Part shown: positions 28,176-39,604 of the stretch, one piece after another
How the letters are laid out: the number at the start of each line of letters is the position of its first letter
How positions within the stretch are numbered: position 1 is the stretch's first letter
Assembly: GCF_016107705.1 (NCBI RefSeq)
Contig: NZ_JAEHGC010000015.1
Location: forward strand, 1-64,000
From: Neobacillus cucumis
GTDB lineage: Bacteria; Bacillota; Bacilli; Bacillales_B; DSM-18226
Reading direction: 5' to 3'
DNA: 64,000 nucleotides
Made by a program: the position numbers and the translations under genes
The notes under the pieces: generated by a model
The model's input: the letters and a program-made list of their open reading frames with translations, nothing else
The model's database searches: none
Told to the model about the DNA's origin: nothing

Positions 28176-29423
28176 TTATAAAAAAGCAGGTTGTTTTTCT
28201 TCTACTAGCGTTAATAGACGTTTTTTTACCTCTTCAACATTTACATTTTTTTGTGAAACACCCGTTTCCATTGCAGCATTAGCAACAGCAGCTGCTACAT
28301 GGGCAGCTACCCGGCGGTCAAATGGATCTGGAATTACATAATCAGCATAAATTTCATCATCTGAAATTAATCCAGCAATTGCATACACGGCTGCTAACTT
28401 CATTTCTTCATTGATTTCTTTTGCCTGAACATCTAATGCACCACGGAAAATTCCGGGAAATGCCAAAACGTTATTGACTTGATTTGGGAAATCAGAGCGC
28501 CCCGTACCAACTACTAGTGCTCCGGCTTCTTTTGCATCCTCGGGCATGATTTCTGGTACTGGATTGGCCATGGCAAAAATAATTGGATCATGGTTCATGG
28601 AACGAACCATTTCTTGCGTCACAGAACCAGCAGCTGATACGCCAATAAATACATCCGCTCCCAGAAGAGCATCCGCTAATGTCCCTTGTTTTCGTTCTTT
28701 ATTAGTGTTGCGGGCTATTTCTTCTTTGAATAGATTCATTCCGAAAGTACGTCCTTCATATATAGTCCCTTTTGTATCACATAAGATGACATCCTTTACC
28801 CCCATATGAAGCAAGAGCTTAACAATAGCTACACCTGCCGCACCGGCACCGTTTATTACGACACGTATATCTTCAATGTCTTTGCCAACGAGTTTAAGAG
28901 CATTTATTAATCCTGCAGCGGTTACAATGGCTGTTCCATGCTGGTCATCATGAAAAATGGGAATATCGCACGTTTTTCGTAATAGATCCTCGATCTCAAA
29001 GCATTGCGGTGCTGCGATGTCTTCCAAGTTTACTCCGCCAAAAGTTGGTTCTAATAGTTTAACGACCTCAACAATTTTATCGGTGTCCATCGTATCAAGG
29101 CAAATTGGAAATGCATCTACATCGGCAAACGCTTTGAATAACAATGCTTTTCCTTCCATAACCGGCATCGCGGCTTTTGGGCCAATATTTCCAAGACCCA
29201 AAACGGCTGTTCCGTTCGAAACAACTGCAACGAGATTCCCCTTCATTGTGTAATCAAATACTTTGCTTTCGTCTTCATGTATGTCTAAGCAGGGCTCTGC
29301 AACACCTGGTGAATAAGCAAGACTTAAATCGTTTGCATCACTTACTGTGACTTTAGAGTAAACACCAAGTTTTCCTCGTTTTTCTCTGTGCATCTTTAAT
29401 GCTTCTTCACGTAAAGTTGACAT
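28176..29423 (-). CDS. malic enzyme (YtsJ-type, NAD(P)-dependent)
   Basis: Oxidative decarboxylation of malate to pyruvate, linking the TCA cycle with glycolysis. The 415-aa protein matches the short bacterial malic enzymes: AYSPGVAEPC near the start, VNLEDIAAPQCFEIE, IPIFHDDQHGTAIV (metal and active site), the nucleotide-binding INGAGAAGVAIVKLLLHMG, and FAMANPVPEIMPEDA. It resembles B. subtilis YtsJ along the whole length. Cofactor preference (NADP in YtsJ) is not decided by what I can see. It ends in a strong terminator. Confidence 0.92.
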   Translation of the reverse strand: MSTLREEALKMHREKRGKLGVYSKVTVSDANDLSLAYSPGVAEPCLDIHEDESKVFDYTMKGNLVAVVSNGTAVLGLGNIGPKAAMPVMEGKALLFKAFADVDAFPICLDTMDTDKIVEVVKLLEPTFGGVNLEDIAAPQCFEIEDLLRKTCDIPIFHDDQHGTAIVTAAGLINALKLVGKDIEDIRVVINGAGAAGVAIVKLLLHMGVKDVILCDTKGTIYEGRTFGMNLFKEEIARNTNKERKQGTLADALLGADVFIGVSAAGSVTQEMVRSMNHDPIIFAMANPVPEIMPEDAKEAGALVVGTGRSDFPNQVNNVLAFPGIFRGALDVQAKEINEEMKLAAVYAIAGLISDDEIYADYVIPDPFDRRVAAHVAAAVANAAMETGVSQKNVNVEEVKKRLLTLVEEKQPAFL

Positions 29424-29560
29424 ACAATGTTTCTCCTTTTGTTTAAGTTTTTTTGGTTATAGAAATAAGAAGAAGGCCTACTTTTTTATTGCCATCAAAA
29501 TTGTCAGAACATGATAGATTTCCAAAAACTTAATCATATCGATCATATGATGTGTCAGTA

Positions 29561-30067
29561 CTAGTGCTGATGCATTGTTAAAAACGCAGCTAATTCTTTA
29601 CTTTTCTGCTTTCTCTCTTTACGTACTCTTGCCCGCTCGGGGGCGGTTTCATGTAATTTTATTTCTTCTTCCGTTTCAGGAATGACTTCCGGAACACGCG
29701 CTGGGCGTTTATGCTCATCAAGCGCGACAAATGTTAAGAGGGCAGTTGCTGCGATTTTACGCTTACCGCTTTTTAAGTCTTCCGCTATAATTTTCACAAA
29801 TACCTCCATTGATGAGGTGCCTGTCCATGTCACATAAGATTCAAAACAGACGGAATCTGTTGTTCGAACTGGATGTAAAAAATCGACTGAATCCGTTGAA
29901 GCGGTTACACATTCTCTTCGACTGTGGCGCGCCGCAGAAATGGAGGCAATTTGGTCTAAATCACTCATTAACCGGCCACCAAATAATGTATTGTGATTAT
30001 TTACATCGTTAGGGAATACACGACTTGTTCGTATTACTCTTGATTCTTTACAATATTTAGCTTCCAT
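29561..30067 (-). CDS. acyl-CoA thioesterase, hotdog fold (YkhA-like)
   Basis: A 168-aa hotdog-fold thioesterase that hydrolyses acyl-CoA. Conserved features are VFPNDVNNHNTLFGGRLMSD (catalytic Asp and Asn region), SVDFLHPVRTTDSV and ATALLTFVALDEHKRPA. The ATG at 30067 has CGGGGGA in front, better than the TTG two codons earlier. It lies between malic enzyme and odhB on the same strand but with gaps on both sides, so it is probably monocistronic. Confidence 0.88.
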   Translation of the reverse strand: MEAKYCKESRVIRTSRVFPNDVNNHNTLFGGRLMSDLDQIASISAARHSRRECVTASTDSVDFLHPVRTTDSVCFESYVTWTGTSSMEVFVKIIAEDLKSGKRKIAATALLTFVALDEHKRPARVPEVIPETEEEIKLHETAPERARVRKERKQKSKELAAFLTMHQH

Positions 30068-30191
30068 TGACAAATCCCCCGAAACATATCAAACTATTGG
30101 CGTTTTTTATTTTTTTTATCATTATAGAGTTATTACCATCCCTATTAAATCGTTAATAGGGATAAGAGTGCATTTCTTTGAGGAATTTTTT

Positions 30192-30224
30192 AGCTCCCCA
30201 GTAGGAGAATCTCTACTGAGAAGC
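30192..30224 (-). other. 13-bp hairpin downstream of odhB
   Basis: On the minus strand AGCTTCTCAGTAG pairs with CTACTGGGGAGCT (two G-U pairs). No T run follows, so it could be an mRNA-stabilising 3' structure rather than a terminator. Confidence 0.45.
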
Positions 30225-30247
30225 TTCTAAAAATCCTTGATTAAAGT

Positions 30248-31498
30248 TCAGCTCTCTAATAATAAAGATTCTGGATCTTCCAACAACTCTTTTACCATAG
30301 CCAGGAAGCCGACAGCTTCTTTCCCATCCACAATTCGATGATCGTAAGATAGGGCAACATACATCATTGGACGGTTTTCCATTCGTGCATTATCAATTGC
30401 TACTGGCCTTGTTTGGATCTTATGCATGCCGAGAATTCCTACTTGTGGGCTATTCAAAATCGGTGTTGACATTAAAGAGCCAAAAACCCCACCGTTAGTA
30501 ATCGTAAATGTTCCACCTTGTAAATCATTTAAAGTAAGGGCGTTTTCACGAGCTTTTTTACCAAGATTACCAATTTCTTGTTCGATTTCGGCAAAATTTT
30601 TCTGGCTCGCATTCCGTACAACTGGAACGACCAAACCTTCCGGCGCTGCAACTGCAATTCCGATATCGTAAAACTTCTTGATAATTAATTCATCGCCTTG
30701 AATTTCGGCATTTAAAAGTGGGAATTGTTTTAAAGCTGAGACCACGGCTTTTGTAAAGAACGACATAAATCCAAGGCGAACATCATGTTTATTGAAAAAG
30801 GCATCTTTCCGCTTATTGCGTAAATCCATAATAGCGGACATGTCAACTTCGTTAAATGTTGTCAACATCGCTGCAGTATGTTGGACTTCTACAAGGCGTT
30901 TAGCGATGGTTTGACGCCGGCGGGACATTTTTATACGCTCTATTGGTTTATCAAACTCTTCACCAATTTGTTGTACAGTGGGTTTTGGACTTGCTTTTTC
31001 CAATTTTGGTTCTTCCTTTACCTTAGGTGTATGCGAATAGGCTTTTACATCATCTGGCCGAATTCTTCCTAGCGGGTCACTGCTGCTTACTTGGTTTAGA
31101 TCGATTCCCAGTTCTCTTGCCAATTTTCTTGCAGCCGGTGAAGCAATCGGCCTTGTGGCTTTCGGTAGTTCTTTCTCTGGCTGGGCGTTTTGTTGATTTA
31201 AAGTTTCTTCTACCGGTTTTTCCGGAGCAGCTGTTAGAACTGGTGGAATGGCTCCCTCAGCTATATTCTCTTCGATAATAGCAATTACATCGCCTACTTC
31301 TACCGTATCGCCAGGTTCCTTTAATACTTTTGTAACTATACCGGAGTTTTCAGCGTTTAATTCTATATTAACTTTGTCTGTTTCCAGCTCTACTAAACTG
31401 TCTCCTTTGTTAACTTTATCACCAAGATTAATAAGCCATTGTGAAATAGTTCCTTCTGAAATGGATTCTGCCAACTCTGGTACTTTAATTTCAATCAT
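30248..31498 (-). CDS. odhB: dihydrolipoamide succinyltransferase, E2 of 2-oxoglutarate dehydrogenase
   Basis: E2 core of the 2-oxoglutarate dehydrogenase complex (416 aa). Domains in order: lipoyl domain with Lys42 in [10 protein letters not shown], a Pro/Glu-rich linker, a peripheral subunit-binding domain ([16 protein letters not shown]), and the catalytic domain ending in [13 protein letters not shown], where the active-site His is followed by Asp. It lies 80 bases behind odhA, as in other bacilli, and is surely co-transcribed with it. Confidence 0.95.
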   Translation of the reverse strand: MIEIKVPELAESISEGTISQWLINLGDKVNKGDSLVELETDKVNIELNAENSGIVTKVLKEPGDTVEVGDVIAIIEENIAEGAIPPVLTAAPEKPVEETLNQQNAQPEKELPKATRPIASPAARKLARELGIDLNQVSSSDPLGRIRPDDVKAYSHTPKVKEEPKLEKASPKPTVQQIGEEFDKPIERIKMSRRRQTIAKRLVEVQHTAAMLTTFNEVDMSAIMDLRNKRKDAFFNKHDVRLGFMSFFTKAVVSALKQFPLLNAEIQGDELIIKKFYDIGIAVAAPEGLVVPVVRNASQKNFAEIEQEIGNLGKKARENALTLNDLQGGTFTITNGGVFGSLMSTPILNSPQVGILGMHKIQTRPVAIDNARMENRPMMYVALSYDHRIVDGKEAVGFLAMVKELLEDPESLLLES

Positions 31499-31578
31499 GT
31501 GTCATATCCTCCTATGTTTTAGGTTAAGTCTCTTATTAAATTAGTATTTTAACTTTGGTATCTTGCTGATAATGATTG

Positions 31579-34470
31579 TTAGCTTCTAATTAACTCTCTT
31601 TCTTGTTTCTTTGTATCTACTAGACTCTTATAATTCAAAGCTTGTTGGATAATGAGATCTTGTTCCTTCTTATGAACGATTGAATCACCGACTGCAGTGC
31701 TTGAACGTTCCGGTCGTCCAATGTAACCGAATTTCAGGCTGCCGGATGTAAGATCAAAAAGGGTAGGGGCAATATAATGCCAAGCGCCCATATTCTTTGG
31801 TTCTTCCTGTACCCAAATGATTTCCTGTAAGTTCGGATAACGCTTTATGATTTCTTCTACTTTTTCCTTCGGAAATGGATACAATTGTTCGATGCGAACG
31901 ATGTGTAACTCTTCCAAGCTTCGATTTTCTTTACTTGAGTCAATTTCTAAAGCTAGATCGATAGCCATCTTTCCCGTAGTTAACACTAATCGCTTTACTT
32001 TTTCTGTTCTTTTTCCGAGTTGAGACTGTTCCACAACCATTTGGAAACTGCCTTTGCTTAAATCAGTACCAGGAGAAGCGACCAGCGGGTGACGAAGCAG
32101 ACTTTTTGGAGTCATAATGACTAATGGTCGAACAAACTCTGTTCCTAAGATGGATGCCTGACGGCGCAAAATATGAAAGTATTGGCCAGCACTTGTCAAG
32201 TTTGCTACCGTCCAGTTGTTTTCTGCTGCTAACTGTAAAAAGCGTTCAAGACGGGCACTAGAGTGCTCGGGCCCTTGGCCTTCATAACCGTGAGGCAACA
32301 GAAGGATAAGCCCTGATTTTTGCCCCCATTTTGCTCTTGCTGATGAAACAAATTGATCAAAGAGAGGCTGTGCTGTGTTTGCAAAGTCACCGTATTGTGC
32401 TTCCCATATTACAAGTGTTTCAGGAGCAAATACGTTATAGCCATATTCAAAACCTACGACAGCCGCTTCTGACAGCGGGCTATTATGAACTGCAAACGAA
32501 GCTCGTGCTAGTGTCAGATGTTGCAAGGGTGAATAAGTTTTGTTTGTTTCAATGTCATGCAACACAATGTGACGATGAGCGAACGTTCCACGCTCAGAAT
32601 CTTGTCCCGTTAGACGGATGGGTGTGCCTTCCTTTAACATTGTCGCGAATGCCAGCGCTTCTGCTACCGCCCAATCTACTTTCCCGTTTTCATTCAGTGC
32701 TGTTTCACGTCGCTTCAGTATCCGCTTCAATTTTGGATAAACTTGAAAACCTTCCGGCCATTTCAGCAATTCAGTATTTAATTCACGAAGGGTATCAAGC
32801 AACACACCTGTCTCTAATAGTGGAATTCCTTTAGCGATAACCCCCGGAACCTCTATATCAGCAGATGGCAAATCTTGCTTCCTCCTTGACGCTTTGTCAT
32901 ACTCGGCTTGAAGCACTTCTTGCACGGTGTGATTGATTTCTTCGACCTCTTTTTGATCGAGAATGCCTTTTATTCGCAACTGTTCGGAATACAATGCTCT
33001 TACCGTTGGATGGCTCGCAATTTTTTTGTACACCTGCGGCTGGGTGACCGCTGGATCGTCCATTTCATTGTGGCCAAAACGTCGGTATCCGACTAAATCA
33101 ATCAAAAAATCCTTTTGGAATCGAGCACGGTATTTATATGCAAGACGAACAGCTGCCAGACAAGCTTCCGGATCATCAGCATTTACATGCACAATCGGGA
33201 TTTCAAAGCCTTTTGCCAAGTCACTCGCGTATCTCGTAAAACGAGAATCATGACTATCTGTCGTAAATCCGACCATGTTGTTCGCAATGATATGAATGGT
33301 GCCTCCTGTTCGATATCCTTTTAATCCACCTAAATTCAGGGTTTCTGCTACAATGCCCTGGCCCGGGAAGGCAGCATCACCATGTACCAGTATCGCGAGC
33401 GCTTTCTTAACATCCCGCTCAGGATATCCTGCTTTTTGTCGTTCCTCTTGGGCTGCTCTTGTAAACCCTTCTACAACCGGATTGACAAATTCAAGATGAC
33501 TTGGATTATTTGCTAAGGTGATACGTGTGCGAACATTACCGGAACCCTCCACAAATTGATTGCGGCCTAAATGGTATTTCACATCTCCTGTCCAACCCTC
33601 ACTAATGTCGACTAAATCTTCTGACGGTCCCTGTTGTTTGGCGGACGAGTGCTGGAACTCAGAGAAAATCTTGTTGTATGGTTTGTTTAACACATGAGTC
33701 AGGACACTTAAGCGACCGCGATGCGCCATTCCAATCAAGACATTGCGTGCTTCATCTCTTACACCTTCGTACACCACTTCATTTAACATAGGTACAAGCA
33801 TGTCTACACCTTCAATAGAAAACCTCTTTTGACCGACAAAAGTTTTATGTAAAAATTGTTCAAATCCTTCGACCTCTGTCAAACTTTTTAACAGGTTTGT
33901 TTGTTCTTTTTTAGATAAGGAGCGATGCAAGGAACCTGTTTCTACTATCTGAGTTAACCATGCTTTTTCGTCCATATGATCAACATGGTTAAATTCGTAT
34001 GCTAGTGACGAGGTATAAATATTCTTTAATTGGTTTATAGCATCCCATGCAGTTTGAACGCCTTCAGGTGCCTCTTCCCAAACAAGATTAGCAGGAATCG
34101 CTTTCAAATCATGGTAACTTAGCCCATATTTTTCTGGATTAAATAAATTATGATTTTGTTCATTTACCTCTAATGGGTTGATGTTTGCTACTAGATGTCC
34201 ATGTGAACGAATGTCTTCTAGTAGTTTTACAACTTTCATAACTTTCTCTATACTCGCTGATTTACTAGGAATAAAAGATTCATGTTCGACGTTCTCTTTC
34301 ATTTGACTTGTTTCAAGAGACGGTGATCCATATTTAATAAACAGCTCTTTTAATTCTGAATCAACGGTATCTAACCCGTTAATATACAGTTCATATTGTC
34401 CTATCACATAGCCAAGGTTTGGACCATTAAATTTCCTCCAGGGATTTGGCCGAATTTTCTGTTCTCCCAT
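31579..34470 (-). CDS. odhA: 2-oxoglutarate dehydrogenase E1 component
   Basis: Thiamine-diphosphate-dependent E1 that decarboxylates 2-oxoglutarate in the TCA cycle. The 963-aa length is full. Typical blocks include [51 protein letters not shown] (ThDP-binding) and [20 protein letters not shown]. The frame starts 5 codons earlier, but GGGGG precedes the ATG at 34470 at the right distance. It is divergent from a LysR-type regulator with a 162-base spacer, which suggests regulation by that protein. Confidence 0.95.
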   Translation of the reverse strand: MGEQKIRPNPWRKFNGPNLGYVIGQYELYINGLDTVDSELKELFIKYGSPSLETSQMKENVEHESFIPSKSASIEKVMKVVKLLEDIRSHGHLVANINPLEVNEQNHNLFNPEKYGLSYHDLKAIPANLVWEEAPEGVQTAWDAINQLKNIYTSSLAYEFNHVDHMDEKAWLTQIVETGSLHRSLSKKEQTNLLKSLTEVEGFEQFLHKTFVGQKRFSIEGVDMLVPMLNEVVYEGVRDEARNVLIGMAHRGRLSVLTHVLNKPYNKIFSEFQHSSAKQQGPSEDLVDISEGWTGDVKYHLGRNQFVEGSGNVRTRITLANNPSHLEFVNPVVEGFTRAAQEERQKAGYPERDVKKALAILVHGDAAFPGQGIVAETLNLGGLKGYRTGGTIHIIANNMVGFTTDSHDSRFTRYASDLAKGFEIPIVHVNADDPEACLAAVRLAYKYRARFQKDFLIDLVGYRRFGHNEMDDPAVTQPQVYKKIASHPTVRALYSEQLRIKGILDQKEVEEINHTVQEVLQAEYDKASRRKQDLPSADIEVPGVIAKGIPLLETGVLLDTLRELNTELLKWPEGFQVYPKLKRILKRRETALNENGKVDWAVAEALAFATMLKEGTPIRLTGQDSERGTFAHRHIVLHDIETNKTYSPLQHLTLARASFAVHNSPLSEAAVVGFEYGYNVFAPETLVIWEAQYGDFANTAQPLFDQFVSSARAKWGQKSGLILLLPHGYEGQGPEHSSARLERFLQLAAENNWTVANLTSAGQYFHILRRQASILGTEFVRPLVIMTPKSLLRHPLVASPGTDLSKGSFQMVVEQSQLGKRTEKVKRLVLTTGKMAIDLALEIDSSKENRSLEELHIVRIEQLYPFPKEKVEEIIKRYPNLQEIIWVQEEPKNMGAWHYIAPTLFDLTSGSLKFGYIGRPERSSTAVGDSIVHKKEQDLIIQQALNYKSLVDTKKQERELIRS

Positions 34471-34632
34471 TAAAAATACCCCCATGATTGAGTTTTTTAT
34501 GTTTTATGAGATTTAAAGAAGTAATTAACAATTGATTAAGGATTAGGATAATGCAATAATGAATTTAAATAAAATTTCAAAAAATTATATTAGTTTAAAA
34601 AAAATATTTATAGCAGATTATTAGGTGGGACA

Positions 34633-35532
34633 ATGGATTACCGTGATTGGGAAATACTGAAGGAACTTTATAATCAAAAAAATCTTACAAAAACAGCTCG
34701 ATTATTATTTATTACTCAACCAGCTTTAACTAGTCGGTTAAAGCATATGGAGGAAGAACTTGGTGTTAAAATCGTAACCCGTGAAAGGCGTGGAGTGCAT
34801 TTTACCCCACAAGGAGAATATCTTGTCCAAAGTGCTGAGGAGGCCCTTGCTCATTATCAAAAAATAAAAGAAAATGCTCAAAATATGAGTAATAGCGAAA
34901 GTAATAACGTGGTAGGTACGTTGAGATTGGGGGTATCCAATTTTTTCGCGAATTATGAACTTCCTCATATTTTGAAACTATTTAAAAGGCAATATCCCCA
35001 TGTGGAGTTCAAGGTGATTACGGGATGGAGCAGAGACGTAACCCAACTTATACACAGTAAGGATGTTCATATCAGTTTTGTTCGGGGAGACTATGGATGG
35101 AGGGGATTATCGAAACATCAATTATTTGAAGAAACCATTTGCGTTGCTTCAAAGGATGAGTTTGAAATGATGGATCTTCCCCGTCTCCCTAGAATTGAAT
35201 ATAGAGGGGATTACTTATTAAAATCAGTAATTGATCATTGGTGGGCTGAAAATTATGCGCAAGCGCCTTTTATTAGTATAGAAGTCGACCAAGTTGATAC
35301 GTGTAGGGAAATGGTTATAAATGGTTTAGGATATGGTATCCTTTCCAGCAGGGTACTTAGCGGGATAGAAGACTTATCTAAAGTCCAATTAACGGATCAA
35401 GAAGGAAATGCTATATTGCGAAGAACGTGGATGTATTATCATAAGGAATCCTTAGAATGGAATGTCGTTAAGGCATTCGTAAATTTTATAGAAAATCATG
35501 ATTGGAAATGTTCTAGTGCAAAGAGCAATTAA
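34633..35532 (+). CDS. LysR-family regulator divergent from odhA
   Basis: A 299-aa LysR-type protein: N-terminal winged HTH (about 1-60, NLTKTARLLFITQPALTSRL) and a periplasmic-binding-like effector domain (from about 92, VGTLRLGVSNFFANYELPH). Start ATG at 34633 with AGGTGGGA. LysR proteins usually control the gene they face, here odhAB. The effector may be a TCA intermediate such as citrate, by analogy with CcpC, but this is inference. Confidence 0.85.
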   Translation: MDYRDWEILKELYNQKNLTKTARLLFITQPALTSRLKHMEEELGVKIVTRERRGVHFTPQGEYLVQSAEEALAHYQKIKENAQNMSNSESNNVVGTLRLGVSNFFANYELPHILKLFKRQYPHVEFKVITGWSRDVTQLIHSKDVHISFVRGDYGWRGLSKHQLFEETICVASKDEFEMMDLPRLPRIEYRGDYLLKSVIDHWWAENYAQAPFISIEVDQVDTCREMVINGLGYGILSSRVLSGIEDLSKVQLTDQEGNAILRRTWMYYHKESLEWNVVKAFVNFIENHDWKCSSAKSN

Positions 35533-35542
35533 ATTTTTCCTT

Positions 35543-35576
35543 AAAACAAGCACCTTTTTTTAGATGCTTGTTTTTT
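35543..35576 (+). terminator. terminator of the LysR-type gene
   Basis: AAAACAAGCA and TGCTTGTTTT form a 10-bp stem with a 12-base loop and lead into a T run. From 35577 to 35976 there is only a 63-codon frame (35766-35957) without ribosome binding site or recognisable motif, which I do not call. Confidence 0.85.
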
Positions 35577-35976
35577 CTTTCAGTGGGGAAACACCACATG
35601 CCCATCTGGCTAAACATTAATGAATGTGTAGAATAGTGCCGTTTCTGCAAAGAAAAGTCTCTGCTTCTAAAGAAAAGCATGCCAAAATTAGGTTTCCCTC
35701 TTTTGGCACGTGGTATATTGATAGACAACAATAAATTTATCAAATTATAAAATATTTGGTTTAAATTGAGCTATCATTTAAAAATAACTATTGATTTGTC
35801 CCAAATGAAAAATGGGGTGAATGAGCTAACCAACTGCTTGTACAAATTGGGGAATGAAAAGGGTTTTTTCCGCATAAGGATTATCAATAAAGAACACATA
35901 AAAAGGGGGACATTCATTTCGTTTTTTAGTTCGTGCTGCAGAAAATGGTTTAATTAAGAATTCGAGGGGGAATGGT

Positions 35977-36438
35977 GTGAAACCATTGGATGAAAACGTA
36001 TATAAATTTTTAATGCCCTTATTTTTTTCAGGGGTTGTCTTCTTTTTGAGTTTCTACTTCTGTATATTAGGCGTGTCCCTTTATCTTTATTCCCTTCCTA
36101 TCTATGCATTTTTACTGCTTATCTCTTTATTTCTGTTTTATCAAACCGATAAAAATTTACATGAATTCATGAAAAATGGAATCACAACCCTATCTCACTA
36201 TACCTTTTATCATCGCTGCATTGGTATTTATTTAATGTTATCGATTGTATTATTTGGGGTATCTATTGCCTATATTCCTTTTTATTACAATGGAGGATTT
36301 GTCTTTGTTTGGTACTGTGCCCCTATGTCGATTCTTTGCTTCATTAGTTTTATACAATCTCAAAAACGAATAAAACGTTTAAAAAAGACTCTTGAACATA
36401 ATGGTCATCCAGAAGACATGGATCAACTTAAGTTATAA
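35977..36438 (+). CDS. hypothetical four-helix membrane protein
   Basis: A 153-aa protein with four hydrophobic helices (about 12-32, 34-53, 81-101 and 108-126) and a basic C-terminal tail (KRIKRLKKTLEHNG). The start is GTG at 35977 with GAGGGGGAA. It is monocistronic, ending at a terminator 30 bases downstream. I do not recognise the family, and nothing nearby identifies its role. Confidence 0.6.
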   Translation: MKPLDENVYKFLMPLFFSGVVFFLSFYFCILGVSLYLYSLPIYAFLLLISLFLFYQTDKNLHEFMKNGITTLSHYTFYHRCIGIYLMLSIVLFGVSIAYIPFYYNGGFVFVWYCAPMSILCFISFIQSQKRIKRLKKTLEHNGHPEDMDQLKL

Positions 36439-36468
36439 CTTTCATTATTCGAAGTGTCATAAAAAAAC

Positions 36469-36506
36469 AAGCCCTATCTGACAATGATCGGATAGGGCTT
36501 CTTCTT
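36469..36506 (+). terminator. Rho-independent terminator
   Basis: AAGCCCTATC and GATAGGGCTT form a 10-bp stem, followed by CTTCTTAT. It separates the membrane protein from the qox operon. Confidence 0.75.
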
Positions 36507-36678
36507 ATGGAATGGGTGTTGGTTCCTTTTATCCTTTCGACTGATGTGGGGAAGGGTGGACATTTTGTCACTATTTTAACCCGAAACCATGTTTTGGAAT
36601 TATGCAATCAGAGTTGGGTACTCTATTTACTATTCACAAAGTGTTTAAGGTAAATAACACAACAAAATCGAAGGGGAA

Positions 36679-37575
36679 ATGAAAGTGAGAACATGGAGTC
36701 AATATTCGATCTTGGGTTTGTTGGGCACATTGCTTCTGGCTGGTTGTGACAAAAGTAAATACATTGTGCTTGACCCAAAAGGACCTGTCGGCCAAACAGA
36801 GTTAGACTTGATTGTAATCTCTGTCATTTTATGTGCAATTGTAATCATTCCAGTCATGGTAATCTTTGTTTACATCATTATTCGTTATAAAGATAGGCCT
36901 GGAAACACTGCACCCTATCAACCTGAATGGGCTGACAGCAAAGTGTTGGAAATCGTATGGTGGGGAATTCCTGTTGTAATTGTCGCTATTCTAGGGATTT
37001 ACACAGCTAAAACTGCCATTAAAGTATCGAAACCTCCTGTTACAGATGTGAAACCGATTGTTGTCCAAGTCACATCATTGGATTGGAAATGGCTGTTCAC
37101 TTACCCAGATAAAAAGGTTGCGACTGTCAATTATGCGGTCATTCCTGCAGGGGTTCCGGTTCAATTTGTTTTAACCTCCGATGCACCGATGAATTCATTC
37201 TGGGTACCGCAGCTTGGAGGACAAGAATATACGATGCCTGGCATGTCAATGGGATTGTGGCTTCAGGCGAACAAAATAGGGGAATATTTCGGAAGCGGGG
37301 CCAACTTTACCGGAACAGGATTTGCCCATATGCAGTTTAGGGTCAAAGCTGTAAGTCAAGCGGATTTTAATACTTGGGCAGCCGATCTGAAAAAAAATTC
37401 TCCTGTTCTTACAAACGCAGGGTATCAGGAATTGTCCCAACCAGGCAATGTGAAAGAATTAAGTTATTCTTCCTATCCGAACAAATTATACGAAAACATT
37501 GTAAACAAAAATGGCGGAACGCTTCATCATCATATGCACAATTATGGTGAAGACACGGTCATGCCAAAGAAATAG
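36679..37575 (+). CDS. qoxA: aa3-type quinol oxidase subunit II (lipoprotein)
   Basis: Subunit II of the menaquinol oxidase, anchored at the outer face of the membrane. The 298-aa protein has a lipoprotein signal (LLLAGC, Cys23), two helices (about 40-65 and 90-110) and a cupredoxin domain without CuA ligands, which marks a quinol rather than cytochrome c oxidase. LDPKGPVGQTE and SFWVPQLGGQEYTMPGM match QoxA. AAGGGG lies only 3 bases before this ATG, so GTG at 36685 is also possible. The C-terminus is His-rich (HHHMHNYGEDT). Confidence 0.92.
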   Translation: MKVRTWSQYSILGLLGTLLLAGCDKSKYIVLDPKGPVGQTELDLIVISVILCAIVIIPVMVIFVYIIIRYKDRPGNTAPYQPEWADSKVLEIVWWGIPVVIVAILGIYTAKTAIKVSKPPVTDVKPIVVQVTSLDWKWLFTYPDKKVATVNYAVIPAGVPVQFVLTSDAPMNSFWVPQLGGQEYTMPGMSMGLWLQANKIGEYFGSGANFTGTGFAHMQFRVKAVSQADFNTWAADLKKNSPVLTNAGYQELSQPGNVKELSYSSYPNKLYENIVNKNGGTLHHHMHNYGEDTVMPKK

Positions 37576-37596
37576 TAAACAGGAGGAAAGATTTTC

Positions 37597-39600
37597 ATGA
37601 ATACATCGCATTTTTTTGTGACCGGCGATCCGATGATTTACGGTGCGGATGTCTCCATCATTTTGGCTATCGTAGCGATTATCTTCTCGGTTACCTATTT
37701 TAAAAAATGGGGCTGGCTTTGGAGGGAATGGATCACAACGGTAGACCATAAAAAAATCGGGATTATGTATCTTTTATCTGCGCTGCTTATGCTCTTCCGC
37801 GGCGGCGTGGATGCCATTTTAATGCGGATCCAGCTGGCAGTGCCGGATAGTAAATTTTTAGCCTCTGACCACTATAATGAAATATTCACAACACATGGGA
37901 CAATCATGATTTTATTTATGGCCATGCCCTTTATGTTTGCCTTATTTAATATCGTTGTTCCATTGCAAATTGGTGCCCGCGATGTCGCTTATCCCTTTTT
38001 AAATGCTGTCAGCTTTTGGCTGTTCTTTATTGGCGCCATGCTCTTTAACATCTCGTTTGTGATTGGCGGTTCGGCAAGTTCAGGCTGGTTATCATATCCG
38101 CCTTTATCGGAAACCATGTTCAGTCCGGGTCCCGGGCAAAACTTCTGGATATGGGGGATTCAAATTTCCGGTATCGGAAGTCTGGCCACAGGAATTAACT
38201 TTGTCGTCACCATTTTAAAAATGAGGGCTCCCACGATGCGGTTAAGGGATATGCCTTTATTTACATGGTCCGTGTTAGCTTCCTCGATTGCTGTTTTAGG
38301 TGTATTCCCGATTCTTACTGTCACATTAGCCATGTTAACGATTGACCGATTACTTGGCGGGCATTTCTTTACGATGACGGCCGGCGGTAATCCGATGATG
38401 TATGTCAACTTGATTTGGATGTGGGGTCATCCTGAAGTGTATATCGTTGTCCTGCCTGCTTTCGGGGTATATTCCGAGATTGTTGCAACATTCTCTAAAA
38501 AACGAACCTTTGGCTACAGCTCCATGGTTTATTCCATGATTGCGATCGCCATTGTTTCGTACTATACATGGGTTCATCACTTCTTTACGATGGGGGCCGG
38601 TGTAGACGTGAACATCGTCTTTGCCATTTGTACGATGATAATCGCGATTCCAACAGGGGTGAAAATATTCAACTGGCTATTTACCATGTACCGCGGCCGA
38701 GTCCAATTTTCACAGCCGATGCTTTGGATGTTTGCGTTTGTACCCTGTTTTCTTGTCGGAGGTGCAACAGGGGTCATGCTGGCGGCGGCACCTGCAGACT
38801 ATCAATATCATAATAGTTACTTTTTGATTGCCCACTTCCACCAAGTGTTAATCGGTGGGGTTGTGTTCGGCTACCTGGCAGGCATGTACTATTGGTTCCC
38901 AAAAATTTTTGGATTTGAATTAAATGAAACGCTCGGAAAATGGGGTTTCTGGTTGTGGCAAATCGGTTTCTATGTGTGCTTCATGCCGCAATATGCTCTC
39001 GGCTTTATGGGGATGACGCGCAGGATTTATACGTATAACCAATCTGCCGGTTGGGATATGGGCTGGGCTCCGCTCAACTTCATCTCTTCGATTGGCGCAT
39101 TCCTGATGGGGATTGCCTTCGTCATCCAAGTTTGGCAAATTCTATACAGCGTTAAATATGGTAAACGTGATGTAACCGGAGATGCCTGGGACGGCCGGAC
39201 ATTGGAATGGTCGATTCCTTCACCGGCTCCTGCTTACAACTTTGCTATCATCCCTGAAGTAAGGGGAGTAGATGCCTGGTGGTACAAAAAAGAAGAAATG
39301 CGGCAGGAAGGATACAAAGAAGAAAAACCAAAATATGAACCAATTCATATGCCGAAAAATTCCGGTATTCCTTTTATCATGTCGTGCTTCTTCTTTATTG
39401 CAGGGTTTGGCTTTACGTTCGAATGGATGTGGATGGGCATCATCGGATTAATCGGTGTCGCAGCCACTTTATATGCACGTTCATTCCAATATGATACGGA
39501 TTATTACATTCCAGTGGAAGAGATTGAACAAACGGAAAAAGCGTTAAGGAGTCATAACCATTCCGTCGATGTTCCAACTGGAGAAACTTTTGGGAGGTAG
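37597..39600 (+). CDS. qoxB: aa3-type quinol oxidase subunit I
   Basis: Catalytic haem-copper subunit (667 aa). Haem and copper ligands are visible: His in TTHGTIMIL, the CuB His-Tyr pair and the proton-gate Glu in WGHPEVYIVVLPAFG, the His pair in TWVHHFFTMG, and AHFHQVLIGG for the two haems. The K-channel lysine is in PTGVKIFNW. AGGAGG precedes the ATG, 21 bases after qoxA. It pumps protons while reducing oxygen to water. Confidence 0.96.
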   Translation: MNTSHFFVTGDPMIYGADVSIILAIVAIIFSVTYFKKWGWLWREWITTVDHKKIGIMYLLSALLMLFRGGVDAILMRIQLAVPDSKFLASDHYNEIFTTHGTIMILFMAMPFMFALFNIVVPLQIGARDVAYPFLNAVSFWLFFIGAMLFNISFVIGGSASSGWLSYPPLSETMFSPGPGQNFWIWGIQISGIGSLATGINFVVTILKMRAPTMRLRDMPLFTWSVLASSIAVLGVFPILTVTLAMLTIDRLLGGHFFTMTAGGNPMMYVNLIWMWGHPEVYIVVLPAFGVYSEIVATFSKKRTFGYSSMVYSMIAIAIVSYYTWVHHFFTMGAGVDVNIVFAICTMIIAIPTGVKIFNWLFTMYRGRVQFSQPMLWMFAFVPCFLVGGATGVMLAAAPADYQYHNSYFLIAHFHQVLIGGVVFGYLAGMYYWFPKIFGFELNETLGKWGFWLWQIGFYVCFMPQYALGFMGMTRRIYTYNQSAGWDMGWAPLNFISSIGAFLMGIAFVIQVWQILYSVKYGKRDVTGDAWDGRTLEWSIPSPAPAYNFAIIPEVRGVDAWWYKKEEMRQEGYKEEKPKYEPIHMPKNSGIPFIMSCFFFIAGFGFTFEWMWMGIIGLIGVAATLYARSFQYDTDYYIPVEEIEQTEKALRSHNHSVDVPTGETFGR

Positions 39601-39604
39601 TTAT

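Noticed and set aside
35766..35957. 63-codon open frame before the four-helix protein
   Set aside because: TTG start without ribosome binding site and no family resemblance; probably chance in AT-rich DNA.
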